From contig NZ_SOAW01000001.1 in the NCBI RefSeq assembly GCF_004364645.1, forward strand, positions 1-64,000: 64,000 nt of DNA. The letters are read 5' to 3'. Below the pieces are notes generated by a model. That model was not told the DNA's origin, made no database searches, and saw only the letters and a list, made by a program, of their open reading frames with translations. The stretch is from Naumannella halotolerans (GTDB lineage Bacteria > Actinomycetota > Actinomycetes > Propionibacteriales > Propionibacteriaceae). Numbering within the stretch: position 1 is the stretch's first letter; the number at the start of each line of letters is the position of its first letter. The position numbers and the translations under genes are program-made. Below, in pieces: positions 38,685 through 47,722 of the stretch.

Positions 38685-40070
38685 TCAGTGCAGCTCGGTG
38701 CCGTCGGGCACCTGCCCGCCCGGTCCGTCGACCACGACATCGCCGATCACGACCACCCGGTCGCCGAAGGTCCAGTCGCCGCGAACGGTGAAGGCGGTCG
38801 CTCCCTTCAGTGACGGCGGTCCGGCCGGGAACCGGGCATCGAAGTCCTTGATCAACTTGTAGAACTTCGGGTCGAGATCGACATTGGTCGCCTCCGGGGT
38901 GACCGCGCGCAGACGTCCGTCCTCGGTACGTTCGTAGAGGTCGCTGCGGACCACCAGCAGATCGTTGGTCGTCTTCACCGGCTGGAACCGCGATCGCGGG
39001 ACCTCGATCACCTGCGCGCCCTCGAAAGCCTCGATCGCCGAACCCATGGCCGTCTCGATCTGGATCACCTTCGGTGACTGCGAATCCGACGGGTCGACGG
39101 TCTTCCGGTTGACGATCATGGGCAGGCCCAGCACACCGTCACGCTGATCGAGCAGTGCGGCGAGTTTGCGCAGGTCCAGCCACAGGTTGTTGGTGTTGAA
39201 GTAGCTGTGCCGGTGGATGTCGCCGAAGGCGTCGGCATCGGCATCGCGGACCTGGGCGGACTCGCGCAGGACCAGCCGGCCGTCGGACCTGCGTACCGCC
39301 AGATGACCACCCTTGCGGTCGGCTGCGGTACGTCGGCACACCTCGATCGCGAAGGGTGCGTCGCTGTCGATGAACCAGGCGGCGATCTCCGGTGAGGGGG
39401 TGGCGCCCAGATTGTCGACATTCGCCACGCAGGCATAGCGGAAACCGGCATCCAGCAGGGCCTGCAGAACACCGGAATCGCGCAGCGAGGGATAGAGGTC
39501 GCCGTGGCCCGGCGGGGTCCATTCGAGCTCCGGGTCGGCGGGCCAGTGCGCGGGGGTCAGGTCCTCGGCCAGCAACTTCGGCTCCTGACTCTGCAGGAAA
39601 TCCAGCGGGATCCCGTCGACCGTGATCTCGGGGTGGCGCTCGAGATGGGCCAGGGTGGGTTGACGGGTACGGAAGCTGTCCATCAGCACCAACGGCATCG
39701 CCACGTCGTAGGTCCGTCGTGCATGCAGCACCTGTTCGACGATCAGGTCCAGGAAGGTCTCCTCCCCGCGGACCGGCAGCAGCGACTTCGGGCCGGTCAT
39801 CCCCATCGAGGTACCGAGCCCGCCGTTCAGCCGGATCAAGGCGACCTCGGACAAGGCCGCGGCGCGTTCGGCGTCGCTGAGGTCGATGTCGGCCAGGCTG
39901 CTCGGTGCGGACAGCGGCTCGATCTCGTCCTCGGCGACGATCCCGGTCACGCCGTCGGCGAGCTGCCGGTAGTAGGAGCTGAATGCCTCGATCGCGGCCG
40001 GGTAGACCTCGGCCTGTTGCATCTTGGTCCGGGCCTGGCTCAGTCCGGCCGGTTCGGTGGTCTGCGACAT
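38685..40070 (-). CDS. UTP--glucose-1-phosphate uridylyltransferase, eukaryotic-like UDPGP family
   Basis: Makes UDP-glucose from UTP and glucose-1-phosphate. Unlike bacterial GalU (about 300 aa), this 461-residue protein belongs to the UDPGP family: nucleotide-binding loop RLNGGLGTSMGMTGPKSLLP near residue 80, PPGHGDLYPSL near 188, and ANVDNLGATP near 220. Such enzymes occur in some actinobacteria. It occupies roughly the position of galU in the related mycobacterial locus. It is first in an operon with a 99-aa protein. The start is ATG 40070. Confidence 0.88.
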   Translation of the reverse strand: MSQTTEPAGLSQARTKMQQAEVYPAAIEAFSSYYRQLADGVTGIVAEDEIEPLSAPSSLADIDLSDAERAAALSEVALIRLNGGLGTSMGMTGPKSLLPVRGEETFLDLIVEQVLHARRTYDVAMPLVLMDSFRTRQPTLAHLERHPEITVDGIPLDFLQSQEPKLLAEDLTPAHWPADPELEWTPPGHGDLYPSLRDSGVLQALLDAGFRYACVANVDNLGATPSPEIAAWFIDSDAPFAIEVCRRTAADRKGGHLAVRRSDGRLVLRESAQVRDADADAFGDIHRHSYFNTNNLWLDLRKLAALLDQRDGVLGLPMIVNRKTVDPSDSQSPKVIQIETAMGSAIEAFEGAQVIEVPRSRFQPVKTTNDLLVVRSDLYERTEDGRLRAVTPEATNVDLDPKFYKLIKDFDARFPAGPPSLKGATAFTVRGDWTFGDRVVVIGDVVVDGPGGQVPDGTELH

Positions 40071-40255
40071 GGCCCAATCGTGTCATGTCCGGCCCGGCTG
40101 TAGGGCTGCCGGCACCGGTCGGCGCGATCGTTCCGGCCGGGTTCACCGGTTGTTCTGCCGCAGGCATCGGTCGGGGCCCCATCCGGGGTGGTGATCGACC
40201 GCGAACCGCCGAGCCGGGACGGTGCGGCCCGGGCATGGAATTCAGGAATCCGAAG

Positions 40256-40328
40256 CGCCCCCGGCAGGATTCGAACCTGCGACGCACGGTTTAGGAAACC
40301 GACGCTCTATCCCCTGAGCTACGAGGGC
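40256..40328 (-). tRNA. tRNA-Arg (anticodon CCT)
   Basis: Minus-strand cloverleaf: acceptor GCCCTCG/CGGGGGC (one T-G pair), anticodon loop TTCCTAA, T-arm GCAGG-TTCGAAT-CCTGC and discriminator G. CCA is not encoded. Confidence 0.95.
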
Positions 40329-40390
40329 CTTGTCGCCGAGGCGACTCGGGCAGTGTACGCGCGATTGCGGTCGGCTCGCACGGTCGGTAC

Positions 40391-41014
40391 TCAGCGCAGC
40401 ACCGCCGACAGCGGGCCGGAGTTGGCTGCCGTGGTCAGGCTGACCGCGGTGGCTTCGGGGACCTCGACCAGGATCAGCGAGGAGTCGGCGGTCGACGGCC
40501 CGAGACCGCCGCCGGACCCGGTCGGAGCCGGCACCGAGACCAGCCGGGCGCCCTCGGCGATCACGGTGGTCGTACCGGTCTCGTCGACCCCGATCAGGTC
40601 GACCCGTTCACCCGGTTGCAGCAGGGAGACCAGCTCGGCGTCGGAGAGCCGGACCGGTGCGATCACCATCCCCAAAGCGGCTGCCGCGGAGTCCTCGGAG
40701 ACCACGCTCACCTGGGTCACCGGACTGCCGGCGCTCAGCGGTGCGGTGAGGGTACGCCCGACCAGCGGCTCCGGATCGGGCAGGCTCGCCGCCGGCGCCA
40801 GCTCGACCGGCCACTGGGCCGGCTGCAGATCGGCGGCGGTCAGCCGGTGCCCACCGGGCAGGTCGGCGCGGGTCACCACGACCGGGGTCTGCGCCGGTTC
40901 GGGCGGTCGCAGGGCCATGGTCATCGAGAACACCGCCAGCGCGGCCGCCCCGGCTGCCACCGGACGGCGATGCCAGGACAACCAACGGGTGAGGCGGGTG
41001 ATCGGCTGGGCCAT
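40391..41014 (-). CDS. SAF-domain (CpaB/RcpC-like) membrane-anchored protein
   Basis: A 207-residue protein with one N-terminal helix (VAAGAAALAVFSMTMAL) after a positive start, then an SAF domain: VVVTRADLPGGHRLTAADLQ, LVGRTLTAPLSAGSPVTQVSV, and a beta-rich second half (LLQPGERVDLIGVD). The pattern resembles CpaB pilus-assembly proteins, but no other pilus genes are here. The same arrangement next to fmdB is seen in other actinobacteria. Start ATG 41014; the gene ends 62 bp before tRNA-Arg. Confidence 0.78.
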   Translation of the reverse strand: MAQPITRLTRWLSWHRRPVAAGAAALAVFSMTMALRPPEPAQTPVVVTRADLPGGHRLTAADLQPAQWPVELAPAASLPDPEPLVGRTLTAPLSAGSPVTQVSVVSEDSAAAALGMVIAPVRLSDAELVSLLQPGERVDLIGVDETGTTTVIAEGARLVSVPAPTGSGGGLGPSTADSSLILVEVPEATAVSLTTAANSGPLSAVLR

Positions 41015-41117
41015 GTCGCCCAGCGTGGTCGATCGGGATCCCGGTTTCGACCTCGGACCGCGGTTGTCCACAGATCAATGCGTCGACCGGCCCGATCAAC
41101 TCCGGCAGACAGGTCGG

Positions 41118-41510
41118 TCAGGACTTGTTCGCACTGCCCGAGCCGGCAGGCGTCGAGGACGAGCTGCTCGATCCGGAGTCCGTCGATTTGCTCGATCCGG
41201 AGTCCGTCGATTTGCTCGATCCGGAGTCGGTGGAGGTGCTCGGCGAGGAATCGGATTTCGACGACGAATCCGAACCGGAGTCGGACGACTTGTCCGAGTG
41301 GCTGCTGCTGTGCGTGGACTTCGTCGAACCGTTGGACCGGCTGTCGGTCTTGTAGAAGCCCGATCCCTTGAACACCACGCCGACGGCGTTGTAGACCTTG
41401 CGCAGCTTGCCGCCGCAGGCCGGACATTCGGTCAGCGGCGCATCGGAGAACTTCTGCACGGCCTCGAGGTCGTGGCCACATTCGGTGCAGCGGTACTGGT
41501 AGGTGGGCAT
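41118..41510 (-). CDS. FmdB-type zinc ribbon protein with repeat tail
   Basis: A 130-residue protein. The first 50 residues are an FmdB/CxxC zinc ribbon: MPTYQYRCTECGHDLE and LTECPACGGKLRKVYN give two CxxC pairs, followed by GVVFKGSGFYKTD. The remaining 75 residues are Ser/Asp/Lys low-complexity, partly built by a 24-bp tandem repeat encoding an eight-residue unit with GSSKSTD. Related mycobacterial protein Rv0991c is a redox-regulated chaperone-like factor. It lies between the SAF protein and a penicillin-acylase-type gene. Confidence 0.85.
   Translation of the reverse strand: MPTYQYRCTECGHDLEAVQKFSDAPLTECPACGGKLRKVYNAVGVVFKGSGFYKTDSRSNGSTKSTHSSSHSDKSSDSGSDSSSKSDSSPSTSTDSGSSKSTDSGSSKSTDSGSSSSSSTPAGSGSANKS
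41167..41238 (-). repeat. 24-bp coding tandem repeat
   Basis: Exact copies at 41167-41190 and 41191-41214, and a decayed third to 41238, in the fmdB tail. This length is likely to vary between strains. Confidence 0.85.
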
Positions 41511-41596
41511 GTGTTCGGTTCGCTCTCTGGACGGTCTGTGTGTCAGTCGGTGTCTGGCACTCAAGCATAGCGACTGCTAACGGTATTCTCTGGCCG

Positions 41597-44119
41597 GTGC
41601 GCTCCATTCCTCGCTGGCTGACCGTGACCCTGGTCGTGGTCGTGCTGCTCGCCCTCGCGTTGAGCAGCGCCATCACGGTGATGTTGCGCAATCCGTACCC
41701 GCAGGTCGAGGGGGAGATCCCGGTCAGTGCCGTGGGCGCCCCGGTGACCGTGCTCCGGGACGACTTCGGCATCCCGCAGATCTATGCCGACACCCCCGAG
41801 GACCTGTTCGCCGCCCAGGGGTTCGTCGCCGCCCAGGAGCGGTTCTTCGAGATGGACGTGCGACGCCATGCGACCTCGGGTCGGCTGGCCGAACTCTTCG
41901 GGGCCGATCAGGTCGAGTCCGACGCCTATGTGCGGACCATGGGCTGGCACCGGGTCGCCGAGGAGGAGGTAGAACTGCTGCCGGCCGACACCCGCCGACT
42001 GCTCGAGTCCTATGCCGCCGGTGTCAACGAGTACCTGTTCGGGCGGGCCACCGAGGACATCTCCACCGAGTACGCCATCCTCGGGGTCAGCGGCCTGACC
42101 TACCGGCCGGAACCGTGGACGGTGGCTGATTCGCTGGCCTGGCTGAAGGCGATGGCCTGGTCCCTGGACGGCAACCTGACCTCGGAGGTGGAGAACGCGC
42201 AGCTGCGGCAGGTGCTCGATGCCGAGCAGTGGGAACTGCTCGACGACGACCCCGATCTGGCGCCGGTGCTCACCGAGGGCACCGTCGTCGACGGCGAGTT
42301 CGTCGGCGATGCCGACCAGGGCAGTTCGCGACCCGCCGACGACCTGCCCACCGAGGCCGCCGAACCGTTGCAGGATGCGGGCAAGGTGACCGAGGCGGTG
42401 CAGGGTCTGCTGGGGAGCTCGGCCGACAATGCGGTCGGGTCCAACTCCTGGGTGATCTCGGGCGATCACACCGCCTCGGGTATGCCGATCCTGTCCAACG
42501 ATCCGCATCTGGGGACCTCCATCCCCTCGGTGTTCATGCAGATCGGGCTGCACTGCCGGACCGTCGACGAGCAGTGCCCCTATGACGTCTCCGGCTACTC
42601 CTTCTCCGGGATGCCCGGGGTGATCATCGGCCACAACCAGTCCATCGGCTGGGGGCTGACCACCCCGTACCTCGACACCCAGGACCTGGTGATCGAACGG
42701 GTCCGCAACGGGCGGGTGGAGACCGCGGACGGTGAGGCCGAGCTGCAGGTACGGACCGAGCGGATCGAGGTGCGTGACGCCGAACCCCGGGAGCTGCAGG
42801 TACGGGAGGGCCCGAACGGGCCGTTGCTGTCCGACGTCGACCCGCAACTCGCCGGGGTGGCCGAGATCGGATCCGGGGCCGACGCGGCAGCGGGTGAGGA
42901 GTACGCGGTCGCGCTCAGTTGGACCGGGTTGTCACCGTCCACCTCGGCGGAGGCGATCTTCGCGCTCGACCGGGCCCAGGACTTCGACGAGTTCCGGGAT
43001 GCCGCGCGGTTGCTCGGCAGCCCGGCGCAGAACCTCGTCTACGCCGATGTGGAGGGCAACATCGGCTATCAGTTGCCGGGCACCGTACCGATCCGCAACG
43101 GCGGGGACGGCACCGTACCGACGCTCGGCTGGACCGAGGACGCAGGCTGGTCCGGCACGATCCCGTTCGAGGAACTGCCCTATTCCTACAATCCGCCCAG
43201 CGGACTGATCGTGGCGGCGAACCAGACGATCGTCGAGGACTATCCGGGAGTCCTGCAGGCCGGACAGTCGGCCGGTTGGCGGGCCGAACAGTTGGAGCAG
43301 GCGCTGCGCGAGGCCGACCGGCTCGATCTCGACACCGCCCAGGAGCTGTTCGTCGACGACGACTTCCGGCTGGCCGAGACCATGGTGCCGTTGCTGCAGA
43401 ACGTCTATCTCGGTGACCCGTGGGTACGCGAGGGCCGCGACCTGCTCGGTGACTGGGACGGTTCGATGGACTCCGATTCGGCCACCGCCGCCTGGTTCGC
43501 CCTGGTCGTCCGGAGCACGATCGCGAAATCGTTCGGTGCCAACCTGCCCGAGGACCTCGCCCCGGCCGGGGGTGAACGCTGGTACGCCGCCTTGGAGCAA
43601 CTGCTGCTGGATCCGGAGAACCCTTGGTGGGACGACCCGGAGACCTCACTGGTGGAGCGCCGCGACGACGTCCTGGCCGCTGCCATGGTGCAGGCCAGGA
43701 AGGAGGGGACGGTGCTGATGTCGGACCGGATGGACACCTGGTCCTGGGGGCGGCTGCACCGCTTGGAACTGCAGCACCAGACGCTGGGCAGCTCCGGGGT
43801 GGGCCTGCTGGAGTCACTGTTCAATCGCGGCCAGGAACCGATCGGTGGTGGTTCGGGCATCGTCGAGGCCTGGGGTTGGGACGACCGCAACGGCGACTTC
43901 ACCGTCACCACCGGGCCGGCGATGCGGATGCTGGTCGACTTCTCCAACCTGGACAACTCCCGCTGGATCAACCAGTCCGGGACGTCGGGGCACACGACGA
44001 ATCCGAACTATGCCGATCAGTATCCGCTGATGGTGCGCAACGAACTGCAGCCCTTCCTGTTCAGCGCGCCGGCGATCGATGCTGCCAGCACCCGGCGGTT
44101 GACCCTGGTTCCTCGCTGA
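41597..44119 (+). CDS. Penicillin-acylase family Ntn hydrolase
   Basis: Exported autoprocessing amidase of 840 residues. The start GTG 41597 gives signal/anchor SIPRWLTVTLVVVVLLALAL. The alpha-chain begins VLRDDFGIPQIYADTPEDLFAAQGFVAAQERFFEM (short parts: GIPQIYADT, GFVAAQERFFEMD). The nucleophile is probably Ser in NAVGSNSWVISG near residue 297, the first residue of the beta-chain after a spacer; SNDPHLGTSIPS follows. Substrates could be acyl-homoserine lactones, beta-lactams or other amides; none can be chosen from sequence. Confidence 0.88.
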   Translation: MRSIPRWLTVTLVVVVLLALALSSAITVMLRNPYPQVEGEIPVSAVGAPVTVLRDDFGIPQIYADTPEDLFAAQGFVAAQERFFEMDVRRHATSGRLAELFGADQVESDAYVRTMGWHRVAEEEVELLPADTRRLLESYAAGVNEYLFGRATEDISTEYAILGVSGLTYRPEPWTVADSLAWLKAMAWSLDGNLTSEVENAQLRQVLDAEQWELLDDDPDLAPVLTEGTVVDGEFVGDADQGSSRPADDLPTEAAEPLQDAGKVTEAVQGLLGSSADNAVGSNSWVISGDHTASGMPILSNDPHLGTSIPSVFMQIGLHCRTVDEQCPYDVSGYSFSGMPGVIIGHNQSIGWGLTTPYLDTQDLVIERVRNGRVETADGEAELQVRTERIEVRDAEPRELQVREGPNGPLLSDVDPQLAGVAEIGSGADAAAGEEYAVALSWTGLSPSTSAEAIFALDRAQDFDEFRDAARLLGSPAQNLVYADVEGNIGYQLPGTVPIRNGGDGTVPTLGWTEDAGWSGTIPFEELPYSYNPPSGLIVAANQTIVEDYPGVLQAGQSAGWRAEQLEQALREADRLDLDTAQELFVDDDFRLAETMVPLLQNVYLGDPWVREGRDLLGDWDGSMDSDSATAAWFALVVRSTIAKSFGANLPEDLAPAGGERWYAALEQLLLDPENPWWDDPETSLVERRDDVLAAAMVQARKEGTVLMSDRMDTWSWGRLHRLELQHQTLGSSGVGLLESLFNRGQEPIGGGSGIVEAWGWDDRNGDFTVTTGPAMRMLVDFSNLDNSRWINQSGTSGHTTNPNYADQYPLMVRNELQPFLFSAPAIDAASTRRLTLVPR

Positions 44120-44125
44120 GGCCGG

Positions 44126-44737
44126 TCACTCGACGGCGATCACCCGCTCCTCGGTGATGATCACGTCCACCGGTACGTCGTTCTCGGCGGTCGGCAGCGA
44201 GTCCAGCACCTCGTTGTCGTTCAGCAGCAGCACCACGGCCGCCTTCGGGTCCGACCAGGTCAGTGCCCGGTCGTACCAGCCGCCGCCGGTGCCCAGTCGA
44301 TCACCGGAGGCGGTCGCGGCCAGCCCGGGGCAGATGATCACCTGTGCCTCGGCCAGGGTCTGCGGCCGCAGCCGCTCGGTGGTGGGCTGCGGGATGCCGA
44401 AGGGTCCGCGCTGCAGTTCCTCCGGACCGGCGTACCAGGCCCACTGCGGATCGGCGGCCGAGGCATCGGGGCCGAAGGCCGGCAACAACACCTTCGCGCC
44501 CGCCGCGCGCAACATGCCGACCGCCTGCAGGGTGCCCGGTTCGCCGGGGCGGGAGAGGTAGCAGGCAACGACCAGGTCAGGGCCCAGGTTGTTGCCCAGG
44601 AAGTCGATCAGATGCTGTGCCCGTACCCGGTCCATCTCGGCGGTCTCGGCCGCCGGGCGTACCGATCGTCGAAGGAGGACCGCCTGGCGAAGTCGCTGCT
44701 TCGACTCGGCGATGGCTGCCCGGAGGTTGTCGTCCAC
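44126..44737 (-). CDS. 5-formyltetrahydrofolate cyclo-ligase
   Basis: ATP-dependent enzyme (MTHFS/YgfA type) that turns 5-formyl-THF into 5,10-methenyl-THF. The signature GTGGGWYDRAL is complete, with the basic N-terminal ATP-binding SKQRLRQAVLLRRS. The start is GTG 44737 (VDDNLRAAIAE), 203 residues. It diverges from moeA with 17 bp between starts, the same pairing as in mycobacteria. Confidence 0.9.
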   Translation of the reverse strand: MDDNLRAAIAESKQRLRQAVLLRRSVRPAAETAEMDRVRAQHLIDFLGNNLGPDLVVACYLSRPGEPGTLQAVGMLRAAGAKVLLPAFGPDASAADPQWAWYAGPEELQRGPFGIPQPTTERLRPQTLAEAQVIICPGLAATASGDRLGTGGGWYDRALTWSDPKAAVVLLLNDNEVLDSLPTAENDVPVDVIITEERVIAVE

Positions 44738-44754
44738 TGTCCTATCGTAGGGAC

Positions 44755-46089
44755 ATGGCATTGTTCGGCCGACGCAAGAAGCGACAGGAGGAGGCGGAAG
44801 AGCCTGTCGTGGAGGTCCAGAAACTTCCCGACCCTCCGGCTCCCACGATCAACGGCATGCGCAGCATGGCTGATCACCGGGACTACCTGCTGTCCCTGGT
44901 CGAGCCGTTGCCGCCGTTCGGGCAGAACCTGCTGGAGGCCCAGGGGCTCGCGCTCTGCGAGGACATCGTCTCCACGATCGAGCTGCCGGGCTTCGACAAC
45001 TCCTCGATGGACGGGTACGCGGTGCGCTGCGCCGATGTCGCCGAGGCGGCCGAGGACAACCCGATCGATCTGCCGGTCGCCGGTGAGATCGCCGCCGGTG
45101 ACGGTGACATCCCGCAGCTCGCCGTCGGTACGGCGGTGAAGATCATGACCGGTGCACCGATCCCCGACGGTGCCGATGCGGTGATCCCCTACGAGGGCAC
45201 CAACCGCGGCACCGATCGGGTACGGATCATGGTCTCGGCCACCCCGGGCCTGCATATCCGCCGACGCGGTGAGGACATCGCCGCCGGCACCTTGTTGATG
45301 AACGACGGTGATCAACTCGGGCCGCGCAACATCGGGTTGCTCGCCGGTGTCGGGATCGACAAGGTGCTCGCCCGGCCGCGTCCTCGGGTGGTCGTGCTGT
45401 CCACCGGCAGTGAGCTGGTGCAACCCGGATCCCCGCTGACCGGCGGGGGACAGGTCTATGACTCCAACTCCTACCTGCTCGCCGCCGCGGCGAAGGCCGC
45501 CGGGGCGCTGGTGTACCGCGTCGGACTGGTCTCCGACGACCGGGAGGAGATCAAGCAGACGATCTCGGACCAGATGGTCCGCGCCGACCTGATCGTCTCC
45601 TCCGGCGGTGTCAGCCAGGGCGACTACGACCTGGTGAAGTCGGTCATGCCCGAGCTGGGACTCACCGACTTCTGCCAGGTGGCGATGCAGCCGGGCAAAC
45701 CGCAGGGCTTCGGCCTGATCGGGGAGGACGACGAGGAGCGGGTACCGATGATCATGGTCCCGGGGAACCCGGTCAGTGCCTTCGTCTCCTTCGAGGCCTT
45801 CGTCCGTCCGGTGATCCGCAAGTTGATGGGGGTCGAGCCCTACGTCCGGCCGACCGAACGGGCCTTCACCACCCATGTCATCCGGTCGGTGAAGAACAAG
45901 ACCCAGCTCGCCCGGGCACTGGTCACCACCGATCCCGGCGGACGCCGCACGGTGGAACTGGTGGGCGGCCACGGATCCCATCTGCTGGGCGACCTGTCCA
46001 AGGCCAATGCGCTGATCCTGCTCGGCCCCGATGTGGAGACGGTCACCGCCGGTCAGCCGATCGCCTACTGGCCGCTGAACGATGGCTGA
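44755..46089 (+). CDS. moeA: MoeA/Glp: molybdopterin molybdotransferase-like, gephyrin-like protein
   Basis: A 444-residue MoeA fold. After a basic, charged N-terminal extension (MALFGRRKKRQEEAEEPVVE, about 35 residues) come FDNSSMDGYAVR, KIMTGAPIPDGADAVIPYE, VVLSTGSELVQPG, SGGVSQGDYDLVKSV and VPGNPVSAFVSFEAFVRP. This could insert molybdenum into molybdopterin. However, in the actinobacterial moeA-rimJ-glpR locus the MoeA paralogue Glp binds FtsZ and the membrane protein GlpR during division. Both roles are possible; the adjacent moaC and mog favour cofactor synthesis too. Start ATG 44755, site TAGGGA; stop overlaps moaC. Confidence 0.87.
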   Translation: MALFGRRKKRQEEAEEPVVEVQKLPDPPAPTINGMRSMADHRDYLLSLVEPLPPFGQNLLEAQGLALCEDIVSTIELPGFDNSSMDGYAVRCADVAEAAEDNPIDLPVAGEIAAGDGDIPQLAVGTAVKIMTGAPIPDGADAVIPYEGTNRGTDRVRIMVSATPGLHIRRRGEDIAAGTLLMNDGDQLGPRNIGLLAGVGIDKVLARPRPRVVVLSTGSELVQPGSPLTGGGQVYDSNSYLLAAAAKAAGALVYRVGLVSDDREEIKQTISDQMVRADLIVSSGGVSQGDYDLVKSVMPELGLTDFCQVAMQPGKPQGFGLIGEDDEERVPMIMVPGNPVSAFVSFEAFVRPVIRKLMGVEPYVRPTERAFTTHVIRSVKNKTQLARALVTTDPGGRRTVELVGGHGSHLLGDLSKANALILLGPDVETVTAGQPIAYWPLNDG

Positions 46090-46627
46090 GGAGCCGCAGC
46101 TCACCCACCTCTCCGAACGCGGTGAGGCCCGGATGGTCGACGTCTCCGACAAGCAGGTGACGGCCCGCCGGGCGAGTGCGCTGGGAGTGGTGGCCATCAG
46201 CGCCGAATGCGCTGCGCTGCTGCGATCGGGCGGGGTGCCGAAGGGTGATGCCTTCTCGGTCGCCCGGATCGCCGGGATCATGGCGGCGAAGAACACCGCG
46301 CAACTGATACCGCTGTGTCATCCGTTGCCGTTGACCGGCACGACGGTGGAGGTTGAACTGGTCGGGGAGACGGTGGAGATCCGGACCAGTGTGAAGACGA
46401 CCTCGCGGACCGGCGTCGAGATGGAGGCCCTGACTGCGGCCGCCGTCGCCTGCTGTGCTTTCATCGATATGGTCAAAGGAGTGGACCGGCTCGCTAGGAT
46501 CGAGCGGGTGGAGGTCGTCACCAAGTCGGGCGGCCGAAGTGGAGACTGGAGTCGGCAGACGGATGGCACAAACGCAGCTGGGTCGGGCGATGGTGATAAC
46601 GGTGTCGACGCGGGCGGCAGCCGGTGA
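46082..46627 (+). CDS. moaC: Cyclic pyranopterin monophosphate synthase MoaC
   Basis: Second enzyme of molybdopterin synthesis. It has the family motifs ARMVDVSDKQVTARRASA, AAKNTAQLIPLCHPLPL, and GVEMEALTAAAVACCAFIDM then VKGVDRLARIERV. The ATG 46082 overlaps the moeA stop by eight bases. The C-terminal 25 residues are low-complexity and overlap the start of the next gene, so the functional protein ends near residue 160. The partner MoaA is not in the window. Confidence 0.93.
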   Translation: MAEEPQLTHLSERGEARMVDVSDKQVTARRASALGVVAISAECAALLRSGGVPKGDAFSVARIAGIMAAKNTAQLIPLCHPLPLTGTTVEVELVGETVEIRTSVKTTSRTGVEMEALTAAAVACCAFIDMVKGVDRLARIERVEVVTKSGGRSGDWSRQTDGTNAAGSGDGDNGVDAGGSR

Positions 46628-47057
46628 GCGTCCCGACACGACCGGCCCGCTGATCGTCGAGGCACTGAAAGACTGGGGTTTCACCCTCTACCCGAAGGTC
46701 GTGGTTCCCGACGGTGACGGGATCGAGTCGGCACTGAAGGCGGCGGTGAACAGCAAGGTCGCCCTGGTGGTCACCACCGGCGGCACCGGCATCTCGCCGA
46801 CCGACCGTACCCCGGAGGCCACCGCGGCCCTGTTGGACAAGACCTTGTTCGGGCTGTCGGCGCAGATCGTCGCCCGCGGTGTGGACAACGGCGTGCCCGA
46901 GGCGGTGCTCTCGCGTGGGCTGGCCGGTGTCTGCGGCACCACCTTGGTGGTGAACCTGCCCGGTTCGCCCGGTGGGGTGAAGGACGGGCTGGCAGTGCTG
47001 GAGAAGGTCCTGCCGCATGCCATCGGTCAGATCGCCGGCGAAGATCATGAGCAGTGA
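46563..47057 (+). CDS. mog: Molybdopterin adenylyltransferase, MogA/MoaB family
   Basis: Activates molybdopterin with AMP before metal insertion. The 164 residues include AMVITVSTRAAAGERPDTTGP, ALVVTTGGTGISPTDRTPEA and TTLVVNLPGSPGGVKDGL, all MoCF-domain motifs. The start ATG 46563 overlaps moaC by 65 bases; ATG 46590 is also possible and gives a more usual N-terminus. The stop overlaps the rimJ-like start. Confidence 0.9.
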   Translation: MAQTQLGRAMVITVSTRAAAGERPDTTGPLIVEALKDWGFTLYPKVVVPDGDGIESALKAAVNSKVALVVTTGGTGISPTDRTPEATAALLDKTLFGLSAQIVARGVDNGVPEAVLSRGLAGVCGTTLVVNLPGSPGGVKDGLAVLEKVLPHAIGQIAGEDHEQ

Positions 47058-47691
47058 GGCGCGATTTCCTGATCATCATCACTGGCCGGTTTCGCTGCGT
47101 CACGGAAGTGTGAGGCTGGATCCGCTGCGACGCAGTGATCGTCGCGAGTGGAACGAGGTACGCGGGCGCAACTTCGGCTGGTTGCTGGCCTGGGAGCCGA
47201 CGGTGCCGCCCGGTGGGGACAATCGCCCCGGCTCGTTCACCGAGCTGGTCCGGACGATGAACGCCCAGGCTCGACACGATGCCACGCTGCCCTGGGTCAT
47301 CAGGTACACCCATGGCAGCGATCAGCCGGTGCTCGCGGGTCAGCTGACGGTGAACAACATCATCGGCGGGGCGGCGATGACGGGTTCGATCGGTTACTGG
47401 GTGGATGAACGCTGGGCCGGCCGGGGGATCGTACCGACCGCGGTGGCGCTGGCCATGGACTACTGCTTCAGCGTGATGCGGCTGCACCGGATCGAGGTGG
47501 CGATCCGGCCGGAGAACGGCAGATCGCTGCGGGTGGTGGAGAAACTCGGCTTCCGCTCCGAGGGCTTGCGTCCGCGCTATCTGCACATCAACGGGCAGTG
47601 GCGTGATCATTTGATCTTCGCCCTGCACGCCGATGAGCTCAGCGGGCCGATGTTGAGTCGGGTCGGCGACACTCCGCGCCGCCTCGCCTGA
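47047..47691 (+). CDS. GNAT acetyltransferase, RimJ-like
   Basis: A 214-residue N-acetyltransferase. It has the RimJ-type N-terminus (VRLDPLRRSDRREWNEVR), LAGQLTVNNIIGG, GYWVDERWAGRGIVPTAVAL (acetyl-CoA P-loop), HRIEVAIRPENGRSLRVVEKLGF (shown as IRPENGRSLRVVEKLGF) and GLRPRYLHINGQWRDH. The start ATG 47047 overlaps mog by eleven bases. The same gene sits between moeA1 and glpR in mycobacteria and corynebacteria. The target protein is unknown. Confidence 0.88.
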   Translation: MSSEARFPDHHHWPVSLRHGSVRLDPLRRSDRREWNEVRGRNFGWLLAWEPTVPPGGDNRPGSFTELVRTMNAQARHDATLPWVIRYTHGSDQPVLAGQLTVNNIIGGAAMTGSIGYWVDERWAGRGIVPTAVALAMDYCFSVMRLHRIEVAIRPENGRSLRVVEKLGFRSEGLRPRYLHINGQWRDHLIFALHADELSGPMLSRVGDTPRRLA

Positions 47692-47722
47692 TCGGCATCG
47701 GCGGGCGCTTACCGTTGCCCTC

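Noticed and set aside
40391-41014. Flp pilus assembly locus
   Set aside because: Only one SAF-domain protein is present and no other tad/cpa gene adjoins it.
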